Positions 1 to 11,643 of a stretch of 64,000 nucleotides of DNA are shown here, in pieces. Origin of the DNA: Komagataeibacter medellinensis NBRC 3288 (lineage in GTDB: Bacteria; Pseudomonadota; Alphaproteobacteria; Acetobacterales; Acetobacteraceae). The stretch is from contig NC_016027.1 of NCBI RefSeq assembly GCF_000182745.2, positions 2,889,001-2,953,000 on the forward strand, in the 5' to 3' direction. Under the pieces are notes generated by a model. The model did no database searches. It saw only the letters and a list, made by a program, of their open reading frames with translations, and was not told where the DNA came from. Position numbers and translations under genes: made by a program. Position 1 is the first letter of the stretch, and each line of letters begins with the position of its first letter.

Positions 1-2199
<2,199 letters not shown>

Positions 2200-2234
2200 A
2201 CCGTAACGGTTTTTTGCATACAGGAAACAGTGTG

Positions 2235-2264
2235 GGAGCCGGGCAGCGATGCCCGGCTCCTTTT
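2235..2264 (+). terminator. Intrinsic terminator after gltB
   Basis: An 11-bp perfect GC-rich stem (2235-2245 with 2250-2260) closes on a GCGA tetraloop and is followed directly by TTTT. It lies 36 bases past the gltB stop and separates it from the peptidase gene. Confidence 0.9.
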
Positions 2265-2395
2265 GTATGCGGGGCAGAATATTGGCCAGCGGGGTCGCAT
2301 AGGCTTGTCGGACGCATTAGGTTTGACCACATGGGAATCGCAGGACTGGCGCATGGGTGCCGGGTCTGCCTGATGTGATGGTTGGTGGTCGATCT

Positions 2396-4249
2396 ATGTC
2401 CAAAGCGTATTTTTCCGCTCCCGTGTCCGGCGCGCCCGGCCTTTCCCCCCTGCTGGAGGAATCCGGCCAGCCTTCTGGCGGCGCACCCGCTCTATCGGGG
2501 CCGCCGCGATGGGATCTGTCGGACCTGTATGCAAACCCGCAGGACCCGCAGCTTACTATCGACCTTGACCAGGCGGATGAGGATTCGCAGGCGTTTGCCC
2601 GCGTGTGGCAAGGCCGTCTGGCTGGCGTGTCCGGTGCCGAACTGGCGCAGGCCATTGCCGAATACCAGCGTATTGATGAGGTGCTTGGCCGGGCGGGGTC
2701 ATATGCCCAGCTCCTGTTTGCGGCCAATACGTCGGATTCGGATGTTGCGCGCTTTGCCCAGTCGATCAATGAGCGGCTGACCGCCATCTCCACCCACCTG
2801 CTGTTCTTCACGCTCGAGATCAACCGCATCCCTGATGAAGGGCTGGCAGCCCAGATGAGTGACCCGGCACTGGCGCACTGGGCCCCCTTCCTACGCGATC
2901 TGCGTGTTTTCCGCCCCTACCAGCTTTCTGATGAGGTTGAGGCGGTGCTGCACGAAAAATCGGTCACTGGTTCCGCCGCGTGGAACCGCCTGTTTGACGA
3001 GACGATGGCCGGCCTGCGTGTGCGTGTGGGGGGAGAAAATACCACGCTGGGCAATGCGCTTGATACCATGTCCAGCCCCGACCGCAGCGTGCGCGCCGGT
3101 GCCGCGCGCGCCATCGGGGATGAGCTGGGCCGCAACGTGAAGCTGTTCTCGCTGATTACCAACACGTTGGCCAAGGACAAGGCGATCATGGACGGGCTGC
3201 GCCATTACCCGCGCCCGACCTCGGCGCGCAACTGCGCCAACATGGTCGAGGATGAAGTGGTCGATGCGCTGGTGCAGGCCGTGACCGAAGCCTATCCCCG
3301 CCTGTCACACCGTTATTATGCGTTGAAGACAAAGTGGCTGGGGCTGGAAAAGCTGGAATACTGGGACCGCAATGCACCGCTGACCACGCAGGATGAACCG
3401 CTGATCCCGTGGGCGGATGCAACAAGACAGGTCATGGCCGCGTATGAAGGTTTTGATCCGCGCATGGGCAAGGTTGCGAAGCAGTTCTTTGACCATGCAT
3501 GGATTGATGCGCCCCCCGTGCCGGGCAAGGCGTCAGGCGCGTTTGCGCACCCGACCGTGCCGTCGGCGCACCCCTACCTGCTGCTGAATTACCGTGGCCG
3601 CACGCGCGATGTGATGACACTGGCGCATGAACTGGGCCATGGCGTGCATCAGGTTCTGGCGGGCAGGCAGGGCTACCTCATGTCCAGCACGCCGCTGACA
3701 CTGGCGGAAACCGCCAGCGTGTTTGGCGAGATGCTGACCTTCCGTGCATTGCTCGATGCTCAGACCGATCCTGTTCGTCGCAGGCTGATGCTGGCGGCCA
3801 AGGTGGAGGACATGCTCAACACCGTGGTGCGACAGGTCGCCTTCTACCGTTTCGAGACACTGGTGCATGAAGAACGCCGCAAGGGTGAATTGCTGCCTGC
3901 GCGCATTGGTGAAATCTGGCGCCAGACACAGGCTGAAAGTCTTGGCCCGGCCTTCAACTTCACGCCAGATTATGATGTGTACTGGACCTATGTCCCCCAT
4001 TTCATCCATTCACCGTTCTATGTGTATGCCTATGCTTTTGGCGATTGCCTGGTAAACGCGCTATATGGGGTGTTCCGCTCCGGGCATCCGGGGTTTCAGG
4101 ACAAGTACCTCGATATGCTTGAGGCTGGCGGGACAAAGCGGCATCGTGAACTGCTGGCCCCCTTCGGGCTGGATGCGGCAGATCCCGGTTTCTGGCAGAA
4201 GGGACTGGATGTGATCGCCGGATTTATTGATGAACTGGAGCGTGTCTGA
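2396..4249 (+). CDS. pepF: M3 family oligoendopeptidase F (zinc metallopeptidase)
   Basis: A cytoplasmic peptidase that cleaves short peptides. The zinc motif HELGH lies at about residues 411-415 of the 617-residue protein. The third ligand is expected in the downstream AETASVFGEM segment, as in the M3B branch. Length fits PepF (about 600). The frame extends 13 codons upstream to a GTG at 2357, but the ATG at 2396 (MSKAYF) gives the normal family N-terminus and I chose it. The stop overlaps the start region of the next gene by one base spacing (TGA then GTG), suggesting translational coupling with the ABC1 kinase gene. Confidence 0.9.
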   Translation: MSKAYFSAPVSGAPGLSPLLEESGQPSGGAPALSGPPRWDLSDLYANPQDPQLTIDLDQADEDSQAFARVWQGRLAGVSGAELAQAIAEYQRIDEVLGRAGSYAQLLFAANTSDSDVARFAQSINERLTAISTHLLFFTLEINRIPDEGLAAQMSDPALAHWAPFLRDLRVFRPYQLSDEVEAVLHEKSVTGSAAWNRLFDETMAGLRVRVGGENTTLGNALDTMSSPDRSVRAGAARAIGDELGRNVKLFSLITNTLAKDKAIMDGLRHYPRPTSARNCANMVEDEVVDALVQAVTEAYPRLSHRYYALKTKWLGLEKLEYWDRNAPLTTQDEPLIPWADATRQVMAAYEGFDPRMGKVAKQFFDHAWIDAPPVPGKASGAFAHPTVPSAHPYLLLNYRGRTRDVMTLAHELGHGVHQVLAGRQGYLMSSTPLTLAETASVFGEMLTFRALLDAQTDPVRRRLMLAAKVEDMLNTVVRQVAFYRFETLVHEERRKGELLPARIGEIWRQTQAESLGPAFNFTPDYDVYWTYVPHFIHSPFYVYAYAFGDCLVNALYGVFRSGHPGFQDKYLDMLEAGGTKRHRELLAPFGLDAADPGFWQKGLDVIAGFIDELERV

Positions 4250-4250
4250 C

Positions 4251-5621
4251 GTGGCGGATGAACGGAATATCGACAATACCGGCCTGTTTGGTGAATTCCG
4301 CCGCATGGTGCGCACGTCCGGCACGGTCGGCGGCATTGCCGCGCGCATTGCCGGGCATAAAATGGGCTTCCGCTCCAACCAGTCCATTCATGCCGAGGAT
4401 CTGAAAAGCGTGCTGGGCGGGCTGAAGGGCCCGCTCATGAAGGGCGCGCAGCTTCTCTCCACCATTCCCGGCGCGATCCCTGAGGAATATGCCAAGGAAC
4501 TGGCGCAGCTTCAGGCCAATGCGCCGCCCATGGGGTGGAACTTTGTCCGCCGCCGCATGTCTGCCGAACTGGGGCCGAACTGGGAGCGTAATTTTCGCTC
4601 CTTCAACCGCGAAGCCTCGGCTGCGGCCAGTCTGGGACAGGTGCATCGCGCGGTGCTGCCCGATGGGCGGGAGGTTGCGTGCAAGCTGCAGTACCCGGAC
4701 ATGAAATCCACGGTCGAATCTGACCTGCGCCAGTTCCGCATGGCGGTGGGCCTGTTCTATAAACTCGACAGCACGATCTGCCAGGATGACGTGCTGGATG
4801 AATTGCAGGACCGGCTGTACGAGGAGCTGGATTACCAGCGCGAGGCCGCGAATATGCGGCTCTACCACCTGATGCTGGCTGAATTCCCGGATGTAACCGT
4901 TCCCCAGCCGATTGATAGCCTGTGCACCCAGCGCCTGCTGACCATGGAATGGGTCAATGGGCGCGGCATCCAGAAAGTACTGGATACCAACCCCACGCAG
5001 GAAGAGCGCAACCGCATGGCGCGTGCCCTGTTCCGCGCGTGGTATGCGCCACTGTACCGCTATGGTGTCATTCATGGCGACCCGCATATGGGTAACTTCA
5101 CCGTGCGCGATGATTACGGCATCAACCTGCTGGATTTCGGCGCCATCCGGATTTTCCCCTCACGTTTCGTGCAGGGCATCATCGACCTGCACAAAGCGAT
5201 TGAGACGGATGATGAAGATCTGGCGATGCATGCCTACGCGGCATGGGGCTTTGTCAACCTGTCACGCGATACGGTGCGCGTGCTCAATGAATGGGCGCGC
5301 TTCATCTATGGTCCACTGCTGGATGACCGTGAGCGCTTCATTCAGGAAGACAATGACCCGCAATATGGTCGCGCCGTGGCGGAACGGGTCTATAACGGCC
5401 TCAAGCGCACCGGTGGCGTGCAGCCACCGCGTGAATTCGTGCTGGTGGACCGCTCCGCCGTGGGGCTTGGCAGCGTGTTCCTGCGGTTGAAGGCCAAGGT
5501 GAACTGGCACCAGTTGTTTCAGGAAGTGGCAGCGGACTTCAACGAAGCAGCACTGGCTCACCGGCAGGTCGATGCCCTGCGTGAAGCCCGCGTGCCGCAG
5601 CCACTGGGCGCACGGGTGTAA
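4251..5621 (+). CDS. ABC1/UbiB-like atypical protein kinase family protein
   Basis: A 456-residue member of the ABC1 (ADCK/UbiB) family. These atypical kinase-fold ATPases often support ubiquinone biosynthesis or lipid handling. Visible family motifs are the KxGQ-like KGAQ near residue 62, ASLGQVHRA (the family's A-rich nucleotide loop), the catalytic lysine in [16 protein letters not shown] and DFGAIR. The start is a GTG one base after the pepF stop; an in-frame ATG at 4227 lies inside pepF and is less likely. It has no C-terminal membrane helices like those of E. coli UbiB, so it may be a soluble ABC1 paralogue and not the main UbiB. The exact substrate cannot be told from sequence. Confidence 0.85.
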   Translation: MADERNIDNTGLFGEFRRMVRTSGTVGGIAARIAGHKMGFRSNQSIHAEDLKSVLGGLKGPLMKGAQLLSTIPGAIPEEYAKELAQLQANAPPMGWNFVRRRMSAELGPNWERNFRSFNREASAAASLGQVHRAVLPDGREVACKLQYPDMKSTVESDLRQFRMAVGLFYKLDSTICQDDVLDELQDRLYEELDYQREAANMRLYHLMLAEFPDVTVPQPIDSLCTQRLLTMEWVNGRGIQKVLDTNPTQEERNRMARALFRAWYAPLYRYGVIHGDPHMGNFTVRDDYGINLLDFGAIRIFPSRFVQGIIDLHKAIETDDEDLAMHAYAAWGFVNLSRDTVRVLNEWARFIYGPLLDDRERFIQEDNDPQYGRAVAERVYNGLKRTGGVQPPREFVLVDRSAVGLGSVFLRLKAKVNWHQLFQEVAADFNEAALAHRQVDALREARVPQPLGARV

Positions 5622-5628
5622 GTGCGGA

Positions 5629-5680
5629 TGGGGATGCGATCACGCTATGCAGCTCTTGCGCAGCGGCGACCGCATCCCCA
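5629..5680 (+). repeat. Inverted repeat between the ABC1 gene and uvrB
   Basis: A perfect 10-bp inverted repeat (TGGGGATGCG at 5629-5638, CGCATCCCCA at 5671-5680) encloses 32 bases and ends 12 bases before the uvrB start. It has no T-run, so it is a doubtful terminator. It could be a transcript structure that sequesters the uvrB leader. I saw no clear LexA box here. Confidence 0.5.
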
Positions 5681-5692
5681 CTGTGTCTAGTT

Positions 5693-7936
5693 ATGGCAAC
5701 AGCATCACGTAACAGGAAAAAGAAGACCACCGACATCGACCCGGCGGATATGCCTGTCCTGTTCCAGCCGGAGCGGCAGGCGGCCAAGCCCAAAGTCAAT
5801 AAATTCAAGGTCCATTCCCCGTATGCCCCTGCGGGTGATCAGCCCACGGCCATTGCTGAACTGGTCAGCGGCGTGGAAGGGGGGGAGCGCGACCAGGTGC
5901 TTCTGGGCGTAACCGGGTCGGGCAAGACCTTCACCATGGCCAAGATCATCGAGGCAACGCAGAAGCCAACCCTGGTCCTGGCCCCTAACAAAACACTCGC
6001 AGCCCAGCTTTACGCGGAAATGAAGCAGTTTTTTCCCGATAATGCGGTTGAGTATTTTGTCAGCTACTACGATTATTACCAGCCCGAGGCCTATGTGCCC
6101 CGGTCGGATACGTATATCGAAAAAGATAGCCAGATTAACGAACAGATTGACCGCATGCGCCATGCCGCGACACAGGCGCTGCTGGAACGTAACGATGTGA
6201 TTATCGTGGCCTCGGTCTCGTGCATCTACGGTATCGGCTCGGTCGAGACCTATTCGCGCATGGTGGTCAAGCTGGAGGTCGGTGGCGAAATCGACCGCGA
6301 CAAGCTGATCAAGGGACTGGTCGAATTGCAGTACCGCCGCAATGATACCGCTTTCCAGCGTGGTACCTTCCGCGTGCGGGGCGAGACGATTGATGTCTTT
6401 CCCGTGCAGAACGAGGACCGGGCCTGGCGCATCAGCCTGTTTGGCGACGAGATTGACGAGATTAGCGAATTCGACCCGCTGACGGGCGAAAAGACCGGCG
6501 ACCTCGAATCTGTCAGCATTTACGCCAACAGCCATTACGTAACCCCCAGGCCTACGCTGACGCAGGCCATGACGGGCATGAAACAGGAACTGCGCGAGAC
6601 GCTGGCCCGCTTCAATGCGGAAGGCAAGCTGCTGGAAGCCGAGCGCCTGCAACAGCGTACCACATTTGACCTCGAGATGATCGAGACCACGGGCGTGTGC
6701 AAGGGAATCGAGAACTATTCACGCTACCTGTCGGGCCGCGCGCCGGGCGAACCGCCACCGACCCTGTTTGAATACCTGCCCGAGGACGCACTGCTGATCG
6801 TGGATGAAAGCCACGTGACCGTGCCGCAGATTGGCGGCATGGAACGTGGGGACCATGCGCGTAAATCCGTGCTGGCGGAATTCGGTTTCCGCCTGCCGTC
6901 GTGCCTTGATAACCGGCCGCTCACCTTTGCCGAATGGGATGCGTATCGCCCCCAGACCGTGTTCGTCAGCGCCACTCCCGGCCCGTGGGAAATGCGCCGG
7001 ACGGCGGGCGTGTTTGCCGAACAGGTGATCCGCCCCACTGGCCTGATCGATCCCGTCACTATTGTCCGCCCCGTTGAGCATCAGGTGGATGACCTGCTGG
7101 CGGAATGCCGCCTTACCATCGCCGATGGCGGCCGCGTTCTGGTCACCACCCTGACCAAGCGCATGGCCGAGGACCTGACGGAATACATGAACGAGGCAGG
7201 CATCCGCGTGCGCTACCTGCATTCGGATGTGGACACGCTGGAGCGTATCGAGATCATCCGCGACCTGCGGCTTGGCGCGTTTGACGTGCTGATCGGCATC
7301 AACCTTCTGCGTGAGGGGCTGGATATTCCCGAATGCTCGCTGGTTGCCATCCTCGATGCCGACAAGGAAGGCTTCCTGCGCTCGCGCACCTCGCTTATCC
7401 AGACCATTGGCCGCGCGGCGCGTAACGTGGACGGGCGTGTGCTGCTCTATGCCGACAAGATGACCGACAGCCTTGCCTACGCCATAGAGGAAACCGCGCG
7501 TCGGCGCGAAAAGCAGAACCTGTGGAACGAGGAACACGGCGTAACACCCCAGTCCGTGCGCAAGCATATTGGCGATGCCCTGTCCTCGGTCTTCGAGCAG
7601 GATTACGTGACCGTGACCCCCACGGCCGATGGCAGCGTGCGCGAAATGGTGGGCAAGGACTACAAGGCCGCCATTGCCGAACTGGATAAGAAGATGCGCG
7701 CGGCATCGGCGGAACTGGAATTCGAGACCGCAGCCCGCCTGCGCGACGAGATCCGCAGGCTGGAAGCGCTGGAGCTGGGCATGGAACCACCCCCCTTACC
7801 CCAATCGAGCGCTGGCATGCCCGGTACCAGCCCCAAGGCCGTGGCCCGGCGTAACCGTGGCCCGGTTCCGCTAGAGCCTGCTGCCGGGCGGCCTGATCCG
7901 CAACAGGCAAAAGGCAGGGGCAGACGACGTGGATGA
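5693..7936 (+). CDS. uvrB: UvrABC system protein B (excinuclease helicase subunit)
   Basis: The damage-verification subunit of nucleotide excision repair; it loads from UvrA and recruits UvrC. Walker A is GVTGSGKT at about residues 72-79. The beta-hairpin region [18 protein letters not shown] and the DESH Walker B box follow, then helicase motifs VI (QTIGRAARN) and a C-terminal UVR coiled-coil motif (near residue 670). At 747 residues it is about 70 longer than E. coli UvrB. The extra length is a basic 35-residue N-terminal tail and a proline/arginine-rich C-terminal tail after the UVR motif. The last 8 bases overlap the next gene. Confidence 0.97.
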   Translation: MATASRNRKKKTTDIDPADMPVLFQPERQAAKPKVNKFKVHSPYAPAGDQPTAIAELVSGVEGGERDQVLLGVTGSGKTFTMAKIIEATQKPTLVLAPNKTLAAQLYAEMKQFFPDNAVEYFVSYYDYYQPEAYVPRSDTYIEKDSQINEQIDRMRHAATQALLERNDVIIVASVSCIYGIGSVETYSRMVVKLEVGGEIDRDKLIKGLVELQYRRNDTAFQRGTFRVRGETIDVFPVQNEDRAWRISLFGDEIDEISEFDPLTGEKTGDLESVSIYANSHYVTPRPTLTQAMTGMKQELRETLARFNAEGKLLEAERLQQRTTFDLEMIETTGVCKGIENYSRYLSGRAPGEPPPTLFEYLPEDALLIVDESHVTVPQIGGMERGDHARKSVLAEFGFRLPSCLDNRPLTFAEWDAYRPQTVFVSATPGPWEMRRTAGVFAEQVIRPTGLIDPVTIVRPVEHQVDDLLAECRLTIADGGRVLVTTLTKRMAEDLTEYMNEAGIRVRYLHSDVDTLERIEIIRDLRLGAFDVLIGINLLREGLDIPECSLVAILDADKEGFLRSRTSLIQTIGRAARNVDGRVLLYADKMTDSLAYAIEETARRREKQNLWNEEHGVTPQSVRKHIGDALSSVFEQDYVTVTPTADGSVREMVGKDYKAAIAELDKKMRAASAELEFETAARLRDEIRRLEALELGMEPPPLPQSSAGMPGTSPKAVARRNRGPVPLEPAAGRPDPQQAKGRGRRRG

Positions 7937-8876
7937 GGGAAGGGCAACACCCGCGCCCTGCGCGGGGCAGCGGGAACGAAGCCTCTCGCCCACGCTGGAA
8001 CTGCGGGCGGGCAATGCCATACTTGGCCTGCTGCCCGATGTGGGGGGCAGCATCGCATTCTGGCACAACAGTGAGATGGAATTCCTCCACCCCGTAACCG
8101 ATCCTCACCTTGTTGCACAGCATGGCAGGGCGGTGGCGGGCTATCCACTCATCCCGTTTTCCAACCGGGTGGCGGGGGACCGTTTCCGCTTTGAAGGGGT
8201 GGATTACCATCTGGCCCCCAGCTTTGCGGGGGAAGACTGCGCCATCCATGGCAACGGGTGGCAGCGCCGGTGGCGAATCGACATGCTGTCCGACAGCAGT
8301 GCTACGCTGGTACTGGAACATGTGGCCACGCGCGACCTTGCCCTGCAGTGGCCGTTCAGTTACCGCGCCCAGTTGCGCTACGACCTGCGTGAGGCCGGGC
8401 TTTCCATTGGCCTGCTGCTGGAAAATACCGATACCCGTAGCCAGCCCGTAGGCATGGGGTTCCACCCCTACTTTCCCCGCCATGACGGGCTGAAGCTCGG
8501 TTTTGCGGCCAGCAGTGTATGGACCAACGGGCCGGATCATGCGCCCGCCCTGCGGGTCCCGGCGGAAGGGGCATGGTCATTTGCCCATATGCGTGACGCG
8601 GGTGAGAGCGCCATTGACAACTGTTACGCCGGATGGTCCGGCAGCGCCTTCCTGCGCTGGCCGCGCAGGGAATATGCCCTGACGGTGGAAGCCGGTGCGG
8701 CGCTGCGTCATCTCGTGCTGTTTACGCCACCACAGCACCCCTATATCGGACTGGAACCGGTCAGCAACATGAATGACGGCTTCAACCACCCCGACATAGC
8801 CGATAACGGGGTGCGCGTGCTGGCCCCGGGCGAGAAGATGGAAGGCCATATCCGCATGACACTGTCACGATGCTGA
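7929..8876 (+). CDS. Aldose 1-epimerase (mutarotase) family protein
   Basis: A 315-residue galactose-mutarotase-like beta-sandwich protein expected to interconvert alpha and beta anomers of aldoses in the cytoplasm. Family features include SNRVAGDRF near the first substrate-contact arginine, HGNGWQRRW with the first catalytic-type histidine, GMGFHPYF with the second, and the acidic [12 protein letters not shown] with the general-base glutamate. It starts at a GTG overlapping the uvrB end by 8 bases and ends 7 bases into greB, so three genes are tightly packed and probably co-transcribed. The physiological sugar is not evident. Confidence 0.85.
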   Translation: MDEGRATPAPCAGQRERSLSPTLELRAGNAILGLLPDVGGSIAFWHNSEMEFLHPVTDPHLVAQHGRAVAGYPLIPFSNRVAGDRFRFEGVDYHLAPSFAGEDCAIHGNGWQRRWRIDMLSDSSATLVLEHVATRDLALQWPFSYRAQLRYDLREAGLSIGLLLENTDTRSQPVGMGFHPYFPRHDGLKLGFAASSVWTNGPDHAPALRVPAEGAWSFAHMRDAGESAIDNCYAGWSGSAFLRWPRREYALTVEAGAALRHLVLFTPPQHPYIGLEPVSNMNDGFNHPDIADNGVRVLAPGEKMEGHIRMTLSRC

Positions 8877-9406
8877 AGAATCCTGCGGCGTCCGGTCCCA
8901 AAGCTGGCGGTCCGGCTCCGGGCGGGCTGTCCTGTTACATCACGCCAGCAGGCATTGCGGCCATGCGGGGCGAACTCACGACGCTGCTGCGCGACGAGCG
9001 GCCCAAGATTGTCGAGATCGTTTCCTGGGCGGCAGGGAATGGCGACCGTTCCGAAAACGGGGATTACCAGTACGGCAAGCGGCGCCTGCGTGAGATTGAC
9101 CGCCGCATTCGTTTCCTGACCAAGCGCATCGACAACGCCATCATTGTTGATCCAGCGGCCCAGCCCCAGCGCAACCGGGTGTTTTTTGGCGCAACCGTGA
9201 CCTACGCCACGGAACACGATGAGGAACGGACGGTTACCATACTCGGCGTGGATGAGGCTGACATGGCGGCGGGGCAGGTGAGCCTTGTCTCGCCCGTGGC
9301 GCGTGCGCTCATGCGCGCAGGCATAGGCGATGAGGTCCGCCTGGCCACCCCACGTGGCGAGGAGATGATAGAGGTTCTGGCCATTTCCTATCCTGCTGCG
9401 CCGTAA
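8870..9406 (+). CDS. greB: Transcription elongation factor GreB
   Basis: A 178-residue Gre factor that stimulates RNA cleavage by backtracked RNA polymerase. The N-terminal coiled-coil contains the acidic tip region (GDRSENGDYQYGKRR, with the D and E that project into the active site). The RRIRFLTKRI segment is typical of GreB, as opposed to GreA. The C-terminal FKBP-like half carries FGATVTY and VSLVSPVARAL. It has about 15 extra residues at the N-terminus. The ATG overlaps the epimerase stop by 7 bases. Confidence 0.93.
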   Translation: MLKNPAASGPKAGGPAPGGLSCYITPAGIAAMRGELTTLLRDERPKIVEIVSWAAGNGDRSENGDYQYGKRRLREIDRRIRFLTKRIDNAIIVDPAAQPQRNRVFFGATVTYATEHDEERTVTILGVDEADMAAGQVSLVSPVARALMRAGIGDEVRLATPRGEEMIEVLAISYPAAP

Positions 9407-9452
9407 CAAGGGGGCTGGCAGTGCGGCCCAAGGCATATTATGACATTTGTCG

Positions 9453-9479
9453 CAGACAGTTTCAGTCCATGACTGTCTG
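9453..9479 (+). repeat. Hairpin in the greB-gshB gap
   Basis: A perfect 8-bp stem (CAGACAGT, ACTGTCTG) around an 11-base loop. No T-run follows, so it may be a weak or Rho-assisted end of the uvrB-epimerase-greB transcript or part of the gshB leader. Confidence 0.45.
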
Positions 9480-9516
9480 TTGAACCGGTTCTGTCCCGTG
9501 TGGAGAAAACAGTTAC

Positions 9517-10527
9517 ATGTCACGCCCGCTCAAGGTTGCCGTCCAGATGGACCCGCTTGGTGGTATCGACATCAATGGCGATTCAACCTTTGCCATGATG
9601 CTGGAGGCGCAGGCCCGGGGGTATGAACTGTTTGTCTATCAGGTCGAGGCGCTGAGCCTGAGCGAGGGACGCGCCACCCCGCACGGCACTGGCCGCATGG
9701 ACCGTGTGACCGCCTGTGCCCGCCCGGTTACGGTGCAGCGCAGGACAGGTGACCACGCGGCCTTCGGCCCCGAGCAGGTGATCGACCTTGCCAGCATGGA
9801 CGTGGTGCTGATGCGTCAGGACCCGCCATTCGACATGGCCTACATCACGGCTACCCATATTCTTGAACATATCCACGGCACGGGGCCCGGTCGGGCGCTG
9901 GTGGTCAACAACCCCGCCGCCGTGCGCAATGCACCTGAAAAGATACTGGTCACGCATTACCCCGACCTCATGCCGCCAACACTGGTGACGTGGGATGTGA
10001 AGGCAATACAGGAATTCCGTGCAAAGTGGCGTGACATCATCGTCAAGCCCCTGTTCGGCAACGGGGGGGCTGGCGTGTTCCGCATCCGTGAGGATGACCC
10101 CAACCTCAACGCCCTGCTGGAAATGCACTTCGCTCGCTCGCGCGAGCCGTTGATGATCCAGCGCTACGAACCTGCCGTGCGCAGGGGGGACAAGCGCATC
10201 ATCTTGGTGGATGGCGTGCCGGTGGGTGCGATTGACCGCATCCCGGCAGATGGTGAGACACGGTCGAACATGCATGTGGGCGGTCGGCCCGTGCGTGCGG
10301 AACTGACCGCGCGCGACCGCGAGATCTGTGACACCATCGGCCCTATGCTGCGCGACGAGGGGCTTATTTTTGTTGGAATCGATGTGATCGGTGAATGGTT
10401 GACCGAGATCAATGTCACCTCGCCGACCGGTCTGCAGGAAATTGATCGTTTTAACGGCATCAATACGGCCGGCCTGATATGGGACGCGATCGAGGCCCGC
10501 CTGTCAGCCGCGACTCCGGGCACTTAA
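9517..10527 (+). CDS. gshB: Glutathione synthase
   Basis: An ATP-grasp ligase (336 residues) that adds glycine to gamma-glutamylcysteine, the last step of glutathione synthesis. The N-terminus [19 protein letters not shown] matches the prokaryotic GshB fold. ATP-grasp signatures are [23 protein letters not shown] and the metal-binding [17 protein letters not shown] ribosome site precedes the ATG. A glutathione peroxidase gene lies about 21 kb downstream in this window, but there is no operon link. Confidence 0.95.
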   Translation: MSRPLKVAVQMDPLGGIDINGDSTFAMMLEAQARGYELFVYQVEALSLSEGRATPHGTGRMDRVTACARPVTVQRRTGDHAAFGPEQVIDLASMDVVLMRQDPPFDMAYITATHILEHIHGTGPGRALVVNNPAAVRNAPEKILVTHYPDLMPPTLVTWDVKAIQEFRAKWRDIIVKPLFGNGGAGVFRIREDDPNLNALLEMHFARSREPLMIQRYEPAVRRGDKRIILVDGVPVGAIDRIPADGETRSNMHVGGRPVRAELTARDREICDTIGPMLRDEGLIFVGIDVIGEWLTEINVTSPTGLQEIDRFNGINTAGLIWDAIEARLSAATPGT

Positions 10528-10752
10528 GGATGTGAGGAACGATGTTCATGGCAGGCACGGTGGTCGTGGCTGCCGCGCCATGGGGCATGGCATCGGATAT
10601 GGATTACAGGCGGTTATGTGGGCCGGTTGGCGCGCAGGCATGTCAGGTGGAATTGCAATGCAGCAGAACGGGACGGATTTGATCATGGCGGGTGCAGCAC
10701 AGGAGCGGGCCGGGTGTGCCATCTTCCATGGCCAGGGCATGGGAGCAGCCTG

Positions 10753-11466
10753 ATGAGTGACGTCCTGCATGACGAGACCGCCGAGAAAGTAGTGGAAATT
10801 CCTTCTCCCAAATCCGCGATGGACGCGGCGGCGGTCAAGGCCGCCTACCGGCGCTGGGCCGGTGTGTATGATGCGCTGTTCGGCAGTGTTTCCGCCTTCG
10901 GGCGTAAGCGCGCGGTGGAGGCGGTCAATGCGCTGCCCGGCACGCGCGTGCTGGAAGTGGGTGTGGGCACCGGCCTTGCGCTGCCCTATTACCGCGCCGA
11001 CAAGCATATTACTGGTATCGACCTGTCTGGTGACATGCTGGAGCGCGCACGCCAGCGTGTGCGTCGTCTTAAACTGTCCAATGTGGACAACCTGCTGGAA
11101 ATGGACGCCGAGGCCACCCAGTTCGAGGACGGTGCCTTCGACATAGCAGTGGCCATGTTCGTAGCTTCTGTCGTGCCGCATCCGCGCGCCCTGTTGGCCG
11201 AACTCAAGCGCGTGGTCAGGCCGGGCGGCCATATCCTGTTCGTCAACCATTTCCTCGCGCAGGGCGGCGTGCGGCTGGCGGTTGAGCGTGGCATGGCGCG
11301 CGCCTCGCATTCGCTGGGATGGCACCCGGATTTTGCCATCGAATCTCTTCTGCCGCCGGCCGACCTGCGGCGCGCGACGTTACAGTCCGTGCCGCCAGCC
11401 GGGCTGTTCACGCTCGTGACGCTTGAGCGTGAAGCCGACATCACCGCCAATCCCATGGTGGCCTGA
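10753..11466 (+). CDS. pmtA: Phosphatidylethanolamine N-methyltransferase (PmtA type)
   Basis: A 237-residue class I SAM methyltransferase. Motif I is VLEVGVGTG at residues 66-74, followed by the acidic GIDLSGDM loop. The pattern VKAAYRRWAGVYDALFG at the N-terminus and FVNHFLAQGGVR later is that of the Rhodobacter/Acetobacter PmtA group, which methylates phosphatidylethanolamine to phosphatidylcholine, a major lipid of acetic acid bacteria. The frame is open upstream to 10618, but the ATG at 10753 fits the family. Bases 10528-10752 before it hold no gene that I can support. Substrate is inferred from family resemblance. Confidence 0.85.
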   Translation: MSDVLHDETAEKVVEIPSPKSAMDAAAVKAAYRRWAGVYDALFGSVSAFGRKRAVEAVNALPGTRVLEVGVGTGLALPYYRADKHITGIDLSGDMLERARQRVRRLKLSNVDNLLEMDAEATQFEDGAFDIAVAMFVASVVPHPRALLAELKRVVRPGGHILFVNHFLAQGGVRLAVERGMARASHSLGWHPDFAIESLLPPADLRRATLQSVPPAGLFTLVTLEREADITANPMVA

Positions 11467-11643
11467 TTTCAGGACTGACCATCCCGCCAGCCCTGTCCCT
11501 GCGGCAGGGCTGAAATGACATTTGCGCGACTGCTGGGACGGCCTGCAGGGTCGTTTTTGCGTACCGGTCGCTGTATATAGATGAAAACATGGTAACGATT
11601 GGCCATGCCGGGAACCGGTGCATGGCAGCAGGGAGTACACCGA

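Noticed and set aside
2357-2395. GTG start for the M3 peptidase
   Set aside because: Adds 13 residues with no family match; the ATG at 2396 is more plausible.
7395-8540. A 381-residue minus-strand open frame over uvrB and the epimerase
   Set aside because: Composition is proline/arginine-rich and lacks any motif, while both plus-strand genes are conserved.
10618-10752. 45-codon N-terminal extension of pmtA
   Set aside because: No family similarity; the ATG at 10753 gives the normal PmtA start.
10532-10753. Small plus-strand frame between gshB and pmtA
   Set aside because: Glycine- and methionine-rich, no clear ribosome site and no recognisable domain; treated as intergenic.
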